Positions 18,754 through 27,065 of a DNA stretch of 64,000 bases are shown here, one piece after another. Below the pieces are notes generated by a model. That model had not been told where the DNA came from, made no database searches, and was given only the letters and a program-made list of their open reading frames with translations. The stretch's first letter is position 1; each line of letters opens with the position of its first letter. Where the stretch lies: assembly GCF_014930455.1 (NCBI RefSeq), contig NZ_JAAIYO010000018.1:62001-126000 (forward strand), given 5' to 3'. Source of the DNA: Corallococcus soli (GTDB lineage Bacteria; Myxococcota; Myxococcia; Myxococcales; Myxococcaceae). A program made the position numbers and the translations under genes.

Positions 18754-18759
18754 CCGGTC

Positions 18760-19422
18760 ATGTTCACCGGCCTCATCCAGGACACTGGCACCATCACCCG
18801 CATCACCCCCGGGGCGATGACGGACGTGTGGATCCGCACCTCGCTGGGCGCGGAGGCGTTCGCGCTGGGGGAATCCATCGCCGTGGACGGCGCGTGCCTC
18901 ACCGTGGTGGAGAAGGGCGGGGACACCTTCCGCGTGCAGGCCGCCCCGGAGACGCTGCGGCGCACCACGCTGGGCGCCCGGCGCGCGGGCGACAAGGTGA
19001 ACCTGGAGCGGGCCCTGGCGCTGGGAGACCGGCTGGGAGGCCACCTGGTGTCGGGCCACGTGGACGCCGTCAGCGAGGTGCTGGAGGCCTTCGCGGAAGG
19101 GGGCTCGTGGGTGATGGTGTTCCGGCTGCCCCCGGAGCTGGCGCCCTGCTTCATCGACAAGGGCTCGGTGACGATTGACGGCATCAGCCTCACGGTGAAC
19201 GCGGTGGAGGCGGACCGCTTCCGGGTGCAGCTCATTCCGGAGACCCAGGAGCGCACCACCCTGCACGCCAAGGGCGTGGGGGCCCAGGTGAACCTGGAGG
19301 GCGACCTGATTGGCAAGTACGTGGCCCGGCTGTTCGCCCTCCGGGGCACCCCGGAGGGGACCCGGGGCGCCGGCCTGTCGGAGGCGGTGGTCCGGGCGGC
19401 GGGCTTCACCCCGCGCGGGTAG
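18760..19422 (+). CDS. ribE: Riboflavin synthase (alpha chain)
   Basis: A 220-residue protein made of two similar barrels. The first begins MFTGLIQDTGTI and the second has FIDKGSVTIDGISLTVN, with SGHVD in the first half. It dismutates dimethyl-ribityllumazine to riboflavin. A short extension of about 20 residues closes the protein. ribH follows after 84 bases; no ribBA gene lies between them. Confidence 0.93.
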   Translation: MFTGLIQDTGTITRITPGAMTDVWIRTSLGAEAFALGESIAVDGACLTVVEKGGDTFRVQAAPETLRRTTLGARRAGDKVNLERALALGDRLGGHLVSGHVDAVSEVLEAFAEGGSWVMVFRLPPELAPCFIDKGSVTIDGISLTVNAVEADRFRVQLIPETQERTTLHAKGVGAQVNLEGDLIGKYVARLFALRGTPEGTRGAGLSEAVVRAAGFTPRG

Positions 19423-19427
19423 GAAAG

Positions 19428-19445
19428 GCCCCGGATTTCCGGGGC
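19428..19445 (+). terminator. Hairpin between ribE and ribH
   Basis: GCCCCGG and CCGGGGC pair around an ATTT loop just after the ribE stop. No U-run follows, so it may only stabilise or attenuate. Confidence 0.3.
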
Positions 19446-19506
19446 GGGCGCGGTGCGGCAAACCCCGTGCAGACGTCGGGGGGCGGGGTGGTGTAAGGAG
19501 CGCGCC

Positions 19507-20007
19507 ATGCCTCGTTATTTCGAAGGGGATTTCCTCCCCCCCCAGGGCCGGTTCGCCATCTGCGTGTCCCGGTTCAACAGCTTCATCACGGAGGAGCTGC
19601 TGAAGGGCGCCGTGGACACGCTGGTGCGCCATGGCGTGAAGGACGACGCCATCGACGTGTACCGCTGCCCCGGCACGTATGAGCTGCCCGGCCTCACCCG
19701 GCGCGTGGCGGAGGGCGGCCAGTACGCGGGCCTCGTCATCCTGGGCGCGGTGATTCGCGGCGGGACTCCCCACTTCGACTACGTGGCGGGCGAGTGCGCC
19801 AAGGGCGTGGGTTCGGTGGCGTTCAGCGCGGCGGCGGGCCCGAAGCCCACGGCGGTGACGTTCGGCGTGCTGACGTGCGATACCGTGGAGCAGGCCATCG
19901 ACCGGGCGGGCGTGAAGGCGGGCAACAAGGGCGCGGAGGCCGCCGTGGCCTGCATCGAGATGGTCAACCTCTACGCGCGCATGACGGCCGCGGAACGGAA
20001 GGGCTGA
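19507..20007 (+). CDS. ribH: 6,7-dimethyl-8-ribityllumazine synthase
   Basis: A 166-residue lumazine synthase that condenses the RibD-derived pyrimidine with dihydroxybutanone phosphate. It shows the substrate-binding VSRFNSFIT near the N-terminus, PGTYELP, GAVIRGGTPHFDYV with the catalytic histidine, and TFGVLTCDT. TAAGGAG lies ahead of the ATG. nusB follows after 4 bases, a classic pair. Confidence 0.95.
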   Translation: MPRYFEGDFLPPQGRFAICVSRFNSFITEELLKGAVDTLVRHGVKDDAIDVYRCPGTYELPGLTRRVAEGGQYAGLVILGAVIRGGTPHFDYVAGECAKGVGSVAFSAAAGPKPTAVTFGVLTCDTVEQAIDRAGVKAGNKGAEAAVACIEMVNLYARMTAAERKG

Positions 20008-20011
20008 CCGC

Positions 20012-20434
20012 ATGGGCGCGCGCAGAACGGCACGGGAGCGGGCGTTGCAGGCGCTCTTTCAGTTGGACATGGCCCAGGGCGCTGCCCGGGAGGCCCTGGA
20101 CTCGGCGTGGGCCGCCTCCGCGGAGGACGGCAAGCCGGAGCCGGACGCGGTGAAGTTCGCCAAGGAGCTGGTCGACGGGGTGCAAGCCCACCGCGAGGAG
20201 ATCGACGCGCTCATCGAACGTCACAGCCACAACTGGCGCCTGGACCGCATGTCCCGCATTGATCGGAACGTGCTGCGCCTGGGCATCTTCGAACTGAAGT
20301 ACCGCCTGGACATCCCCCGCAAGGTGACCATCAACGAGGCGGTGGAGCTGGGGAAGAACTTCGGGACGGAGGAGTCGAGCGCCTTCGTCAACGGCCTGCT
20401 GGACCGCGTCGCGGTGGCGCTCGGGAAGCCGTGA
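20012..20434 (+). CDS. nusB: Transcription antitermination factor NusB
   Basis: A 140-residue all-helical protein. It opens with ARRTARERALQALFQLD, the arginine-rich NusB start that binds boxA RNA with NusE. The C-terminal half has MSRIDRNVLRLGIFEL and a conserved INEAVELGKNFG. It acts in rRNA antitermination. Its stop overlaps the next start (GTGA at 20431-20434). Confidence 0.95.
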   Translation: MGARRTARERALQALFQLDMAQGAAREALDSAWAASAEDGKPEPDAVKFAKELVDGVQAHREEIDALIERHSHNWRLDRMSRIDRNVLRLGIFELKYRLDIPRKVTINEAVELGKNFGTEESSAFVNGLLDRVAVALGKP

Positions 20435-20922
20435 GCCAGACGACCACCCTGGACGTGGGCCTGGAGGGCCTGGACGCGCTGGCCGGGGTGGACGCCCTGT
20501 GCCTCTTCGTGGCCGAGGACGACCGGCCCCTGCCCTCCACCGCAGGCTACGTGGACTGGCGGCTGTGCGGCGTCCTGTCCCGCGTGCTCCAGGGTGGCTT
20601 CTTCACCGGCGTGAAGGATGACTGGCTGCTCCTGCCCTCGGACGGGAAGTTCTCCGTGCCGCGCATCTTCGTGGTGGGGCTGGGGGCGCGCAAGCGCCTG
20701 GACCCGGCCGCGCTGGGCGAGGCGCTGGCGGGCGCGGCGAAGGTGCTCAGCCGCGCGAAGGTGGAGTCGGTGGCCCTGGAGATCCCCGGGGGCGCGGGCC
20801 TGAGCGACGCGGCGCGTGCGGAAGCGTATCAGCGCCAGTTCCTGCCGGCCTTCAAGGGGGCCCGGGTGTCGCTGCTGGCGGACAAGGGGCTTGTCGGCTC
20901 ACTGTCATCTCGCAAGGGGTGA
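20431..20922 (+). CDS. Orphan leucyl-aminopeptidase N-terminal (M17 macro-like) domain protein
   Basis: A 163-residue protein that resembles only the non-catalytic N-terminal domain of PepA/M17 aminopeptidases: an LCLFVAEDDRPL strand, a GFFTGVKDDWLLL segment, IFVVGLGARKRLD and AGAAKVLSRAKVESVALEIP. The catalytic metal-binding domain (about 300 residues) is absent, and the frame closes before the downstream cheY. It is coupled to nusB by a 4-base overlap. It could be a decayed pepA or a stand-alone binding domain. The intact reading frame and coupling favour a functional protein. Confidence 0.65.
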   Translation: MSQTTTLDVGLEGLDALAGVDALCLFVAEDDRPLPSTAGYVDWRLCGVLSRVLQGGFFTGVKDDWLLLPSDGKFSVPRIFVVGLGARKRLDPAALGEALAGAAKVLSRAKVESVALEIPGGAGLSDAARAEAYQRQFLPAFKGARVSLLADKGLVGSLSSRKG

Positions 20923-20978
20923 CGCGCTGTGCCCGGGCGGGTGTTCTGCTAGCATCCGACCTCCGAGGCGTGCGCGCG

Positions 20979-21353
20979 ATGAAGTTCAAGGTCTTGATTG
21001 TCGAGGACTCCAAGGTGTCGCGCGAGCACATCGCCGCGACCGTGGAGGCCGTGGACGGCATCGAGGCCGTCACCACCGCCAGCGGCTTCGAGGCGCTGAA
21101 GCTGCTGCCCCGCCAGCGCTTCGACCTCATCATCACCGACATCAACATGCCCGACATCAACGGGCTGGAGCTCATCAACTTCGTCAAGAAGAACCCCAAC
21201 TACCGGGACGTGCCGCTCATCATCGTCACCACCGAGGGGCGTGAGCAGGACCGCTCGCGGGGGATGGCGCTGGGGGCCGCGGGCTACCTGGTGAAGCCGT
21301 TCCAGACGGAGGAACTGGAGGCGCTGCTGCGGCGCTTCCTGAAGCCGCTGTGA
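20979..21353 (+). CDS. cheY: CheY-like response regulator
   Basis: A 124-residue stand-alone receiver domain. It has VEDSK at the start, the phosphoacceptor aspartate in LIITDINMPDING, the conserved threonine in IIVTTEGRE and the lysine in AAGYLVKPFQ. It opens the che cluster and its stop overlaps the cheA GTG by four bases, so it is the likely phosphate acceptor of this CheA. A TAGCAT lies 23 nt upstream of the ATG. Confidence 0.92.
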   Translation: MKFKVLIVEDSKVSREHIAATVEAVDGIEAVTTASGFEALKLLPRQRFDLIITDINMPDINGLELINFVKKNPNYRDVPLIIVTTEGREQDRSRGMALGAAGYLVKPFQTEELEALLRRFLKPL

Positions 21354-23677
21354 CGCCCGGGGGCAAGGCGCTGGCGGAGTTCGTCGCCGAGGCCACGGAG
21401 ATCCTCGACGCGCTGGGCAGGGACCTGCTCGCGCTGGACGAGGCCCGGGACCAGGAGGCGGATCCGGAGCACATCAACGGCATCTTCCGCGCGGCGCACT
21501 CGCTCAAGGGCCTGTCCGGGCTCTTCGGGCAGGAGCGCATCACCCAGCTCGCGCACGCCGCGGAGGACCTGCTCGACAGGCTCCGGCTGGGCCGGCTGAC
21601 GCTGGACGACCAGGTCCTGGACGCGCTGGTGGACGCGCTGGACACCTTCCAGTCGCTGCTCGGGGAGGCGTCGCGGGGCGAGGACGGCGAGGACCTCACC
21701 CGGCGCACGCGCGCCATGGAGGACCGGCTGGCGCGGATGGGCTCGCCGCCGGCCGTGGTGGAAGAGGATCCGCTGGAGCGGCTGGAGCTGGACGCGCAGG
21801 TGCGCGCCGTCTTCACCGAGTACGAGGAGCACCGGCTGCGCGAGAACGTGCGGCGCGGCGTGGCGCTGTGGCGGGTGCGCGCCGCGTTCGACCTCTCCGA
21901 CTTCGACCAGGGCCTGGCGGACCTCAACGCGCGCCTCAAGCCCCTGGGCGAGGTCATCAGCACGCTGCCCTCGTCCCGCCCCGGGGGCGCCACCGGCATC
22001 GCGTTCGACCTCATCTTCGGCGCGAAGGTGGCCGCGCAGGTGCTGGAGGCGGGCCTCCACGGCACGCCCGCGGAGCTGGAGCCGCTGGTCGTGCGGCCTT
22101 CCGTGGACGGCGCGCCGGGCCCCGGCTTCGAACCGCCCCGGTCGCCGGACGCGGCCCGGCCGTCCATGGAAGCCCCTGACGCCGGCCCCGTCGCGGCGCC
22201 CCGCGTGAAGCGCAAGAAGAAGGGGGCCCGCGCCTCCGCGCTGGCGCTGGGCCCGGGCACGTCGCCGCCGCTGTTGCCGGCGAACACCGGGGCGCCGGAG
22301 CAGGGGCCCTCGCAGGCGGGTGCGCCGTCGGGCCTCGCCTCCGTGCCGACGTCCGCGCCGCGCATGCGGGCAGTGGCGAGCCCTCCGTCCACCGGGGTCG
22401 GGCTCCAGGCGGCCGCGTCCGCGCCGGTGCCCGCCGGACGTCCCCGGCCGGAGGAGACGTCGCTGCGCTCGCTCACGCAGACGGTGCGCGTGGACATCGG
22501 CCGGCTGGACGGGCTCATCAACATGGTGGGCGAGCTGCTGCTCATCAAGGCGAACCTCCAGCGGCTGGCGGAGGCGTCCCGGCAGGACGGGACGGTGGCC
22601 CTGTCGAAGCTGTTCGGCCAGGATCTGTCGCGCGAGACGCGGCAACTGGAGCGCAAGCTGGAGGCGCTCCAGGAGGGCCTGCTCGAAGCGCGCATGGTCC
22701 CGGTGGGCCAGGTGTTCGACAAGCTGGCGCGGCTGGTGCGCCGCATCGCGCGCGAGGCGGGCAAGGAGATCGACTTCGTCAGCACGGGCGGCGAGGTGGA
22801 GCTGGACAAGCTCATCGTCGAGGAGCTGAGCGATCCGCTGATGCACCTCATCCGCAACGCCATCGACCATGGCGCGGAGGGGCCGGAGGCGCGGCTGGCC
22901 TCGGGCAAGCCCCGGCGGGCGCTGCTGCGGCTGCGGGCGGAGCAGAAGGGCAACCACGTCCTCATCAGCGTGAGCGACGACGGCTCCGGCATCGACGAGG
23001 CGCGCGTGCGCGAGGTGGCGCTCTCCCGGGGGCTCGTCACCTCCTCGCAGATCAGCGAGATGACGCGGCGCGAGCTGCTCAACCTCATCTTCCTGCCGGG
23101 CTTCTCCACCCGCTCCAGCGTCAGCGCGCTGTCCGGGCGTGGCGTGGGCCTGGATGTGGTGAAGAACAACCTGGGCAACCTGTCCGGCATCATCGACGTG
23201 TGGAGCGAGCGCGGGAAGGGCACGGCCTTCCACCTGACGCTTCCGGTGACGCTGGCCATCGTGCGCGCGCTGGTGGTGGGCGTCAGCGGCCGCACCTACG
23301 CGGTGCCGCTCAACAGCGTGCTGGAGATCCTCTCCGTGCAGCCCCAGGACATCCGCACGGTGGAGCGCCGCGAGGTGTTGGATCTGCGCGGCCAGACGCT
23401 GCCCTTCCTGCGGCTGGGGCGGCTGTTCCACCTGCCGGAGCGCGAGGTGAACCGCCATTTCGTGGTGGTGGTGGGCCTGGCGCAGCAGCGGCTGGGCATC
23501 GCGGTGGATGAACTGTTCGGCCAGCAGGACATCGTCACCAAGCCGCTGGGGGGGAGGCTGAGCGGCGTCAAGGGCATCTCCGGCGCCACCGACCTGGGCA
23601 ACCGGCGCACGGTGCTGGTGCTGGACGTGGCGGAGCTGCTGGAAGAGGGCATCGCGCAGGAGCGGCGCCGGGCCTGA
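21350..23677 (+). CDS. cheA: Chemotaxis histidine kinase CheA
   Basis: A 775-residue kinase. The Hpt domain holds phosphoacceptor H50 in FRAAHSLKG. A helical P2-like region runs to about 250, then a Pro/Ala-rich linker (about 255-370) with a basic patch KRKKKG. The dimerisation helices begin near 372 (RLDGLINMVGELLL) and include LEARMVPVGQVFDKL. The ATPase domain has LIRNAIDHG, VSDDGSGID and GRGVGLDVVKNNL. A CheW-like domain closes the protein. All motifs for autophosphorylation are present. The GTG start is coupled to the preceding cheY. No receptor gene is nearby. Confidence 0.95.
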   Translation: MTPGGKALAEFVAEATEILDALGRDLLALDEARDQEADPEHINGIFRAAHSLKGLSGLFGQERITQLAHAAEDLLDRLRLGRLTLDDQVLDALVDALDTFQSLLGEASRGEDGEDLTRRTRAMEDRLARMGSPPAVVEEDPLERLELDAQVRAVFTEYEEHRLRENVRRGVALWRVRAAFDLSDFDQGLADLNARLKPLGEVISTLPSSRPGGATGIAFDLIFGAKVAAQVLEAGLHGTPAELEPLVVRPSVDGAPGPGFEPPRSPDAARPSMEAPDAGPVAAPRVKRKKKGARASALALGPGTSPPLLPANTGAPEQGPSQAGAPSGLASVPTSAPRMRAVASPPSTGVGLQAAASAPVPAGRPRPEETSLRSLTQTVRVDIGRLDGLINMVGELLLIKANLQRLAEASRQDGTVALSKLFGQDLSRETRQLERKLEALQEGLLEARMVPVGQVFDKLARLVRRIAREAGKEIDFVSTGGEVELDKLIVEELSDPLMHLIRNAIDHGAEGPEARLASGKPRRALLRLRAEQKGNHVLISVSDDGSGIDEARVREVALSRGLVTSSQISEMTRRELLNLIFLPGFSTRSSVSALSGRGVGLDVVKNNLGNLSGIIDVWSERGKGTAFHLTLPVTLAIVRALVVGVSGRTYAVPLNSVLEILSVQPQDIRTVERREVLDLRGQTLPFLRLGRLFHLPEREVNRHFVVVVGLAQQRLGIAVDELFGQQDIVTKPLGGRLSGVKGISGATDLGNRRTVLVLDVAELLEEGIAQERRRA

Positions 23678-23699
23678 GGCACCCGTGCCGGGGGGCTGC

Positions 23700-23705
23700 T
23701 ATCTT
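23700..23705 (+). promoter_or_regulatory. Possible -10 box, leaderless layout, before cheW
   Basis: TATCTT ends 7 nt before the cheW GTG at 23713. It is the same spacing as for sixA and the second cheY. No -35 is evident. Confidence 0.22.
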
Positions 23706-23712
23706 CCGGGGC

Positions 23713-24276
23713 GTGTCCCGTTTCGAAGCCCTGCTCGACGCGTTCTTCTACCGTCCGGACGAGGACGTCAGCGGCCTCATGGACTTCGCCGCGGGCAGCG
23801 ACGGGCTGGCCTCGCGCGTCCTGGAGGAGGAGCCCACGGAGTACCTGGCCTTCCGCCTGGAGGCCGAGTGCTACGCGGTGCCCATCCTCACCGTGCGGGA
23901 GATCTGCAAGGTGCCGCTGCTCACGGAGATTCCGCGCTCGGAGCCGCAGTTGCTGGGCGTGATGAACCTGCGCGGGGAGCTGCTGCCCGTCTACGACATC
24001 AAGCTGCGGCTGCGGCTGGCGGACGCGCCGCCGCTGGTGGCGGGGCCGGACGCGGGCCTGCCGCCCCGGGCCGCGCGCATCCTGGTGCTCAAGACGCAGG
24101 ACGGGCCGGCGGGCGTCTGGGTGGATTCGGTGGCGGGCGTGGTGCGCCTCAAGCCATCCATGGTGGAGCTGTCGCCCGCGGGGCTGCGAGGCGACCGCGA
24201 CTGCGTGGCGGGGCTGGGCCGCAAGGGCTCGCAGCTCTACATCCTGTTGGATCCGGAGCAGGCGCTCGCCCCATGA
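23713..24276 (+). CDS. cheW: CheW-like coupling protein (first copy)
   Basis: A 187-residue CheW-domain protein. About 45 extra residues (SRFEALLDAFFYRPDEDV onward) precede the domain, which begins at TEYLAFRLEAECYAVPI. It contains the conserved VREICKVP and MNLRGELLPVYDIK segments. CheW links receptors to CheA. The N-terminal extension is unusual and may bind another cluster protein. Its stop overlaps the second cheW (ATGA). Confidence 0.88.
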   Translation: MSRFEALLDAFFYRPDEDVSGLMDFAAGSDGLASRVLEEEPTEYLAFRLEAECYAVPILTVREICKVPLLTEIPRSEPQLLGVMNLRGELLPVYDIKLRLRLADAPPLVAGPDAGLPPRAARILVLKTQDGPAGVWVDSVAGVVRLKPSMVELSPAGLRGDRDCVAGLGRKGSQLYILLDPEQALAP

Positions 24277-24800
24277 CGGACCCCGTGAACCTGCTGGCCC
24301 GCCGTCCTCGCGGAGTGACGGCCGACGACGTCCCGGCGCACGAGCTGGAGGTGCAGCTGTGCGCCTTCTTCGTGGGCAACGAGGAGTACGTGCTGGACAT
24401 CATGCGCGTGGAGGAGATCCTCCCGCCCCAGCGCGTCATCCCCATCCCCCATGCCCCCGCCTTCGTGGAGGGCGTGCTGCACCTGCGCGGCGCCATGCTG
24501 CCGGTGGTGGACCTGCGCCGTCGCCTGCTGGAGCAGGACGCACCGGAGACGAAGCGCACGCGGCTGCTCGTGTGCCGGCTGGGCCCGCGTCGCGTGGCGG
24601 TGCGGGTGGACCGCGTCGCGGAGGTGCTGCGCGTGCGCAAGGGCGACATCAAGCCCGCGCCCGCGCTGATGGCCGCGGGCCGCACGCCCTTCGTCGTGGG
24701 CGTGTGTGGGCCGCCGGAGCGGCTGCGGTTGCTCCTGGACCTGAAGGCGCTGCTGCGCTCGGAGCTGGACCGGGAGTCGCGGGGCCCGACGGCGGGTTGA
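24273..24800 (+). CDS. cheW: CheW-like coupling protein (second copy)
   Basis: A 175-residue CheW-domain protein. The domain starts near residue 27 (VQLCAFFVGNEEYVLDI) and keeps VEEILPPQ and LHLRGAMLPVVDLRRRL. It is clearly different from the first copy (no long N-terminal extension). Two CheW proteins imply either mixed arrays or separate partners. It is coupled to the first copy by a 4-base overlap. About 260 bases without a gene follow. Confidence 0.88.
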   Translation: MTDPVNLLARRPRGVTADDVPAHELEVQLCAFFVGNEEYVLDIMRVEEILPPQRVIPIPHAPAFVEGVLHLRGAMLPVVDLRRRLLEQDAPETKRTRLLVCRLGPRRVAVRVDRVAEVLRVRKGDIKPAPALMAAGRTPFVVGVCGPPERLRLLLDLKALLRSELDRESRGPTAG

Positions 24801-25060
24801 GCGCGGCGCTCCCGTCCCGCGCTCTGGTGGGGGCGGACAGGGCCCCCCGCGCTGCCGGCGGGCGTGCAGGTGCAGGCGCTCGGGCCCTCCCTCCTGGCGC
24901 TGCCCCCTTCTCCCTGGGGCGCTGCTCCCCGGTGCTTTCCTCGGGAGGGCGGCTTCGGAGGGCGTGGGGGCCCGGGGGACGACGGTGGGAATTACACCCC
25001 CGGCTTCTTGGGGCAGGATGCGGGGCCGGGGCAGGACCGGCCACCGGAGGAGTACGGCGG

Positions 25061-27052
25061 ATGAGCGACGCGGCGCAGTCCCTCGCGGGACAGGAGGAGG
25101 TCCGTTACCGGGCACTTCAGGCCGTGGACCCGCGTGCGCCGGGCGCCCTGGAGACCTTCACGGCGGGGCTGCACGACGAGAGCTGGCGCGTGCGGCACGC
25201 GGCGGCGGAGGGGCTTCGCCGGCTGCCGGACGCGGAGCGCGTCACCGCGCGGCTCATCTCCGTGCTGGGAGAGCGGGGCGAGACGGGCGCGCGCAACGCG
25301 GCGGCCGAAGCCCTGGCCGGCATGGGCACGGTGGCGCTGCACCCGCTGGTGCTCCTGCTGGAGCATGAGGATCCGGATCAGCGCAAGCTCGCGGCGGACA
25401 TCCTGGGCCAGCTGGGCCGCGCGGAGGTGGAGGACGTGCTGCTGCGCGCGCTCTCCGACGTGGACCTCAACGTGCGCGTGTCCGCAGCCGAGGCCCTGGG
25501 CCGCACGGGCGGCGAGGCGGCGGTGCGGGCGCTGGAGGCGCTGCTGGACGCGGAGACGTCGCTGCTGCGGCTGGCGGCGCTGGAGGGGCTCGTGGCGCTG
25601 CGCAGGGCGCCGGCCACGGAGCGCGTGATGGCGCTGGTGGACGCGCCGCTCCTCCAGCGCAGCGCCCTGCGCCTGCTGGGGCTGTGTCCGCCGGGCGCGT
25701 CCACCGAGCGCATCTGCCAGGCGCTGGCCTCCCCGGTGCGTTCGGTGCGCGAGGCGGCCCTCGTCGCCCTGGGGACCCAGGCCTCGGGGCTGGGACCCTA
25801 CGCCCGCAGCGAGCTGGACGCGGTGGCGCGCGCGGTGCTCTCCCGCATCCCGGAGATGACGGACCGGGTGGCGCAGGCGCTGGACGTGGAGGACGTGCAG
25901 GTGCGGGCCGGCGCGCTGGTGGCCGCCGGGGCGCTGGGGGAGGCGTCGCTGGCGCTGGCGGTGGCGGAGGTGGCGCGCGAGGACCGGCTGCTGCGCGAGG
26001 TGCTCTTCACGCTGGGCCAGCTGGGCCCGGAGGGGCGGCGGCTGCTCCTGAAGAACATGGGCGCGCTGTCGCTGCCCGCGCGCACGGTGGCGGCGGAGGC
26101 GCTGGTGCTGCTGGTGGACGCGACGTCGGTGCCGGAGCTGTGCGCGCTGCTGGAGTGGGCGGAGGACGACCTGCGCGCCGTGGTGGTGCGGGCGCTGGGG
26201 CGCACGCGCTCGCCGCAGGCGCTGGCGCCGCTGGTGGCCCTGCTCGCGGACCCCTCGCTGTCGGGGACGGCGGTGCGGGCGCTGGAGCAGCTCATCGCGG
26301 TGCATCCGCTGGCGGCGCTGGCGGCGCTGGAGGCGGCGGTGGAGCAGCGCACGACGCCCGCGGCGGTGGCGGTGCTGGGGCGGCTGGGCGGCGCGCAGGT
26401 GCTGCCCCTGTTGCGGCGGCTGGCGCGCGACGCGGATGCCCCGTGGCGGGCGGCGGCGGTGGAGGCGGCCAGCCGGGTGAGCGGCGACGCGGGCCTGGAG
26501 CTGGCGCGCGGAGCGCTGGCGGACGAATCCGCGCCCGTGCGCATCGCCGCCGTGCGGGCGCTGGGCCGGCAGGGCGGGCAGGAGGCCGGGAGCTTCCTGG
26601 GGCTCGCGCTGAAGGACGAGGACCGCGCCGTGCGCCTGGCCGCGGTGGAGGCGGTGGGCGCGGGCGGCGCGACGGAGCGGGCCCTGGACCTGGAGGCGCT
26701 GGTGCGCCACGCGGATGGCGCGCTGGCGGTGCTGGCCGTGCGGGCCCTGGCGAAGCTGGGCAAGGTGGGCTCGGGGATGCTGTGGGACGCGCTGGGCCAC
26801 CCCGACACGGAGGTGGTGAAGGCGGCGCTGGCGGCGCTGACGGCGGCGGAGGGGGCGGCGGACGGCGCGGCGCTGGCGGTGTCCCTGGTGGGCCATCCCC
26901 GCTGGGACGTGCGGGCGGCGGCGGCCCGCGTGCTGGGGGATTTGGGGCGCCCGGAGTGCCTGCCGGTGCTGGAGCAGGCGCTGTCGGTGGAGCACGACGC
27001 GCTGGCCCGCCGGGCGTTGGTGGACGCGGTGGCCCGGTTGTCAGGGCGCTGA
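25061..27052 (+). CDS. HEAT-repeat protein of the che cluster
   Basis: A 663-residue protein built almost wholly of HEAT-type helical repeats of about 31 residues. Repeated hallmarks are V-R-x-A-A-x-E-A-L-G (VRHAAAEGLRRL, VRVSAAEALGRTG, VRIAAVRALGRQGG, VRAAAARVLGDLG). There are no transmembrane segments, no signal and no obvious catalytic motif, so it is a scaffold or protein-binding solenoid in the cytoplasm. It lies between cheW and cheR. HEAT-repeat partners of Che systems have precedent in Myxococcus xanthus (Cpc7 of Che7). GGAGGAG precedes the ATG at 25061. Confidence 0.85.
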   Translation: MSDAAQSLAGQEEVRYRALQAVDPRAPGALETFTAGLHDESWRVRHAAAEGLRRLPDAERVTARLISVLGERGETGARNAAAEALAGMGTVALHPLVLLLEHEDPDQRKLAADILGQLGRAEVEDVLLRALSDVDLNVRVSAAEALGRTGGEAAVRALEALLDAETSLLRLAALEGLVALRRAPATERVMALVDAPLLQRSALRLLGLCPPGASTERICQALASPVRSVREAALVALGTQASGLGPYARSELDAVARAVLSRIPEMTDRVAQALDVEDVQVRAGALVAAGALGEASLALAVAEVAREDRLLREVLFTLGQLGPEGRRLLLKNMGALSLPARTVAAEALVLLVDATSVPELCALLEWAEDDLRAVVVRALGRTRSPQALAPLVALLADPSLSGTAVRALEQLIAVHPLAALAALEAAVEQRTTPAAVAVLGRLGGAQVLPLLRRLARDADAPWRAAAVEAASRVSGDAGLELARGALADESAPVRIAAVRALGRQGGQEAGSFLGLALKDEDRAVRLAAVEAVGAGGATERALDLEALVRHADGALAVLAVRALAKLGKVGSGMLWDALGHPDTEVVKAALAALTAAEGAADGAALAVSLVGHPRWDVRAAAARVLGDLGRPECLPVLEQALSVEHDALARRALVDAVARLSGR

Positions 27053-27065
27053 GGGAAAGCCGCGC

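Noticed and set aside
24801-25060. The 260-base gap between the second cheW and the HEAT gene, checked for a small gene or RNA.
   Set aside because: Only a ribosome site for the HEAT gene (GGAGGAG) was found. Small inverted repeats (GGGCCC-type) are expected by composition.
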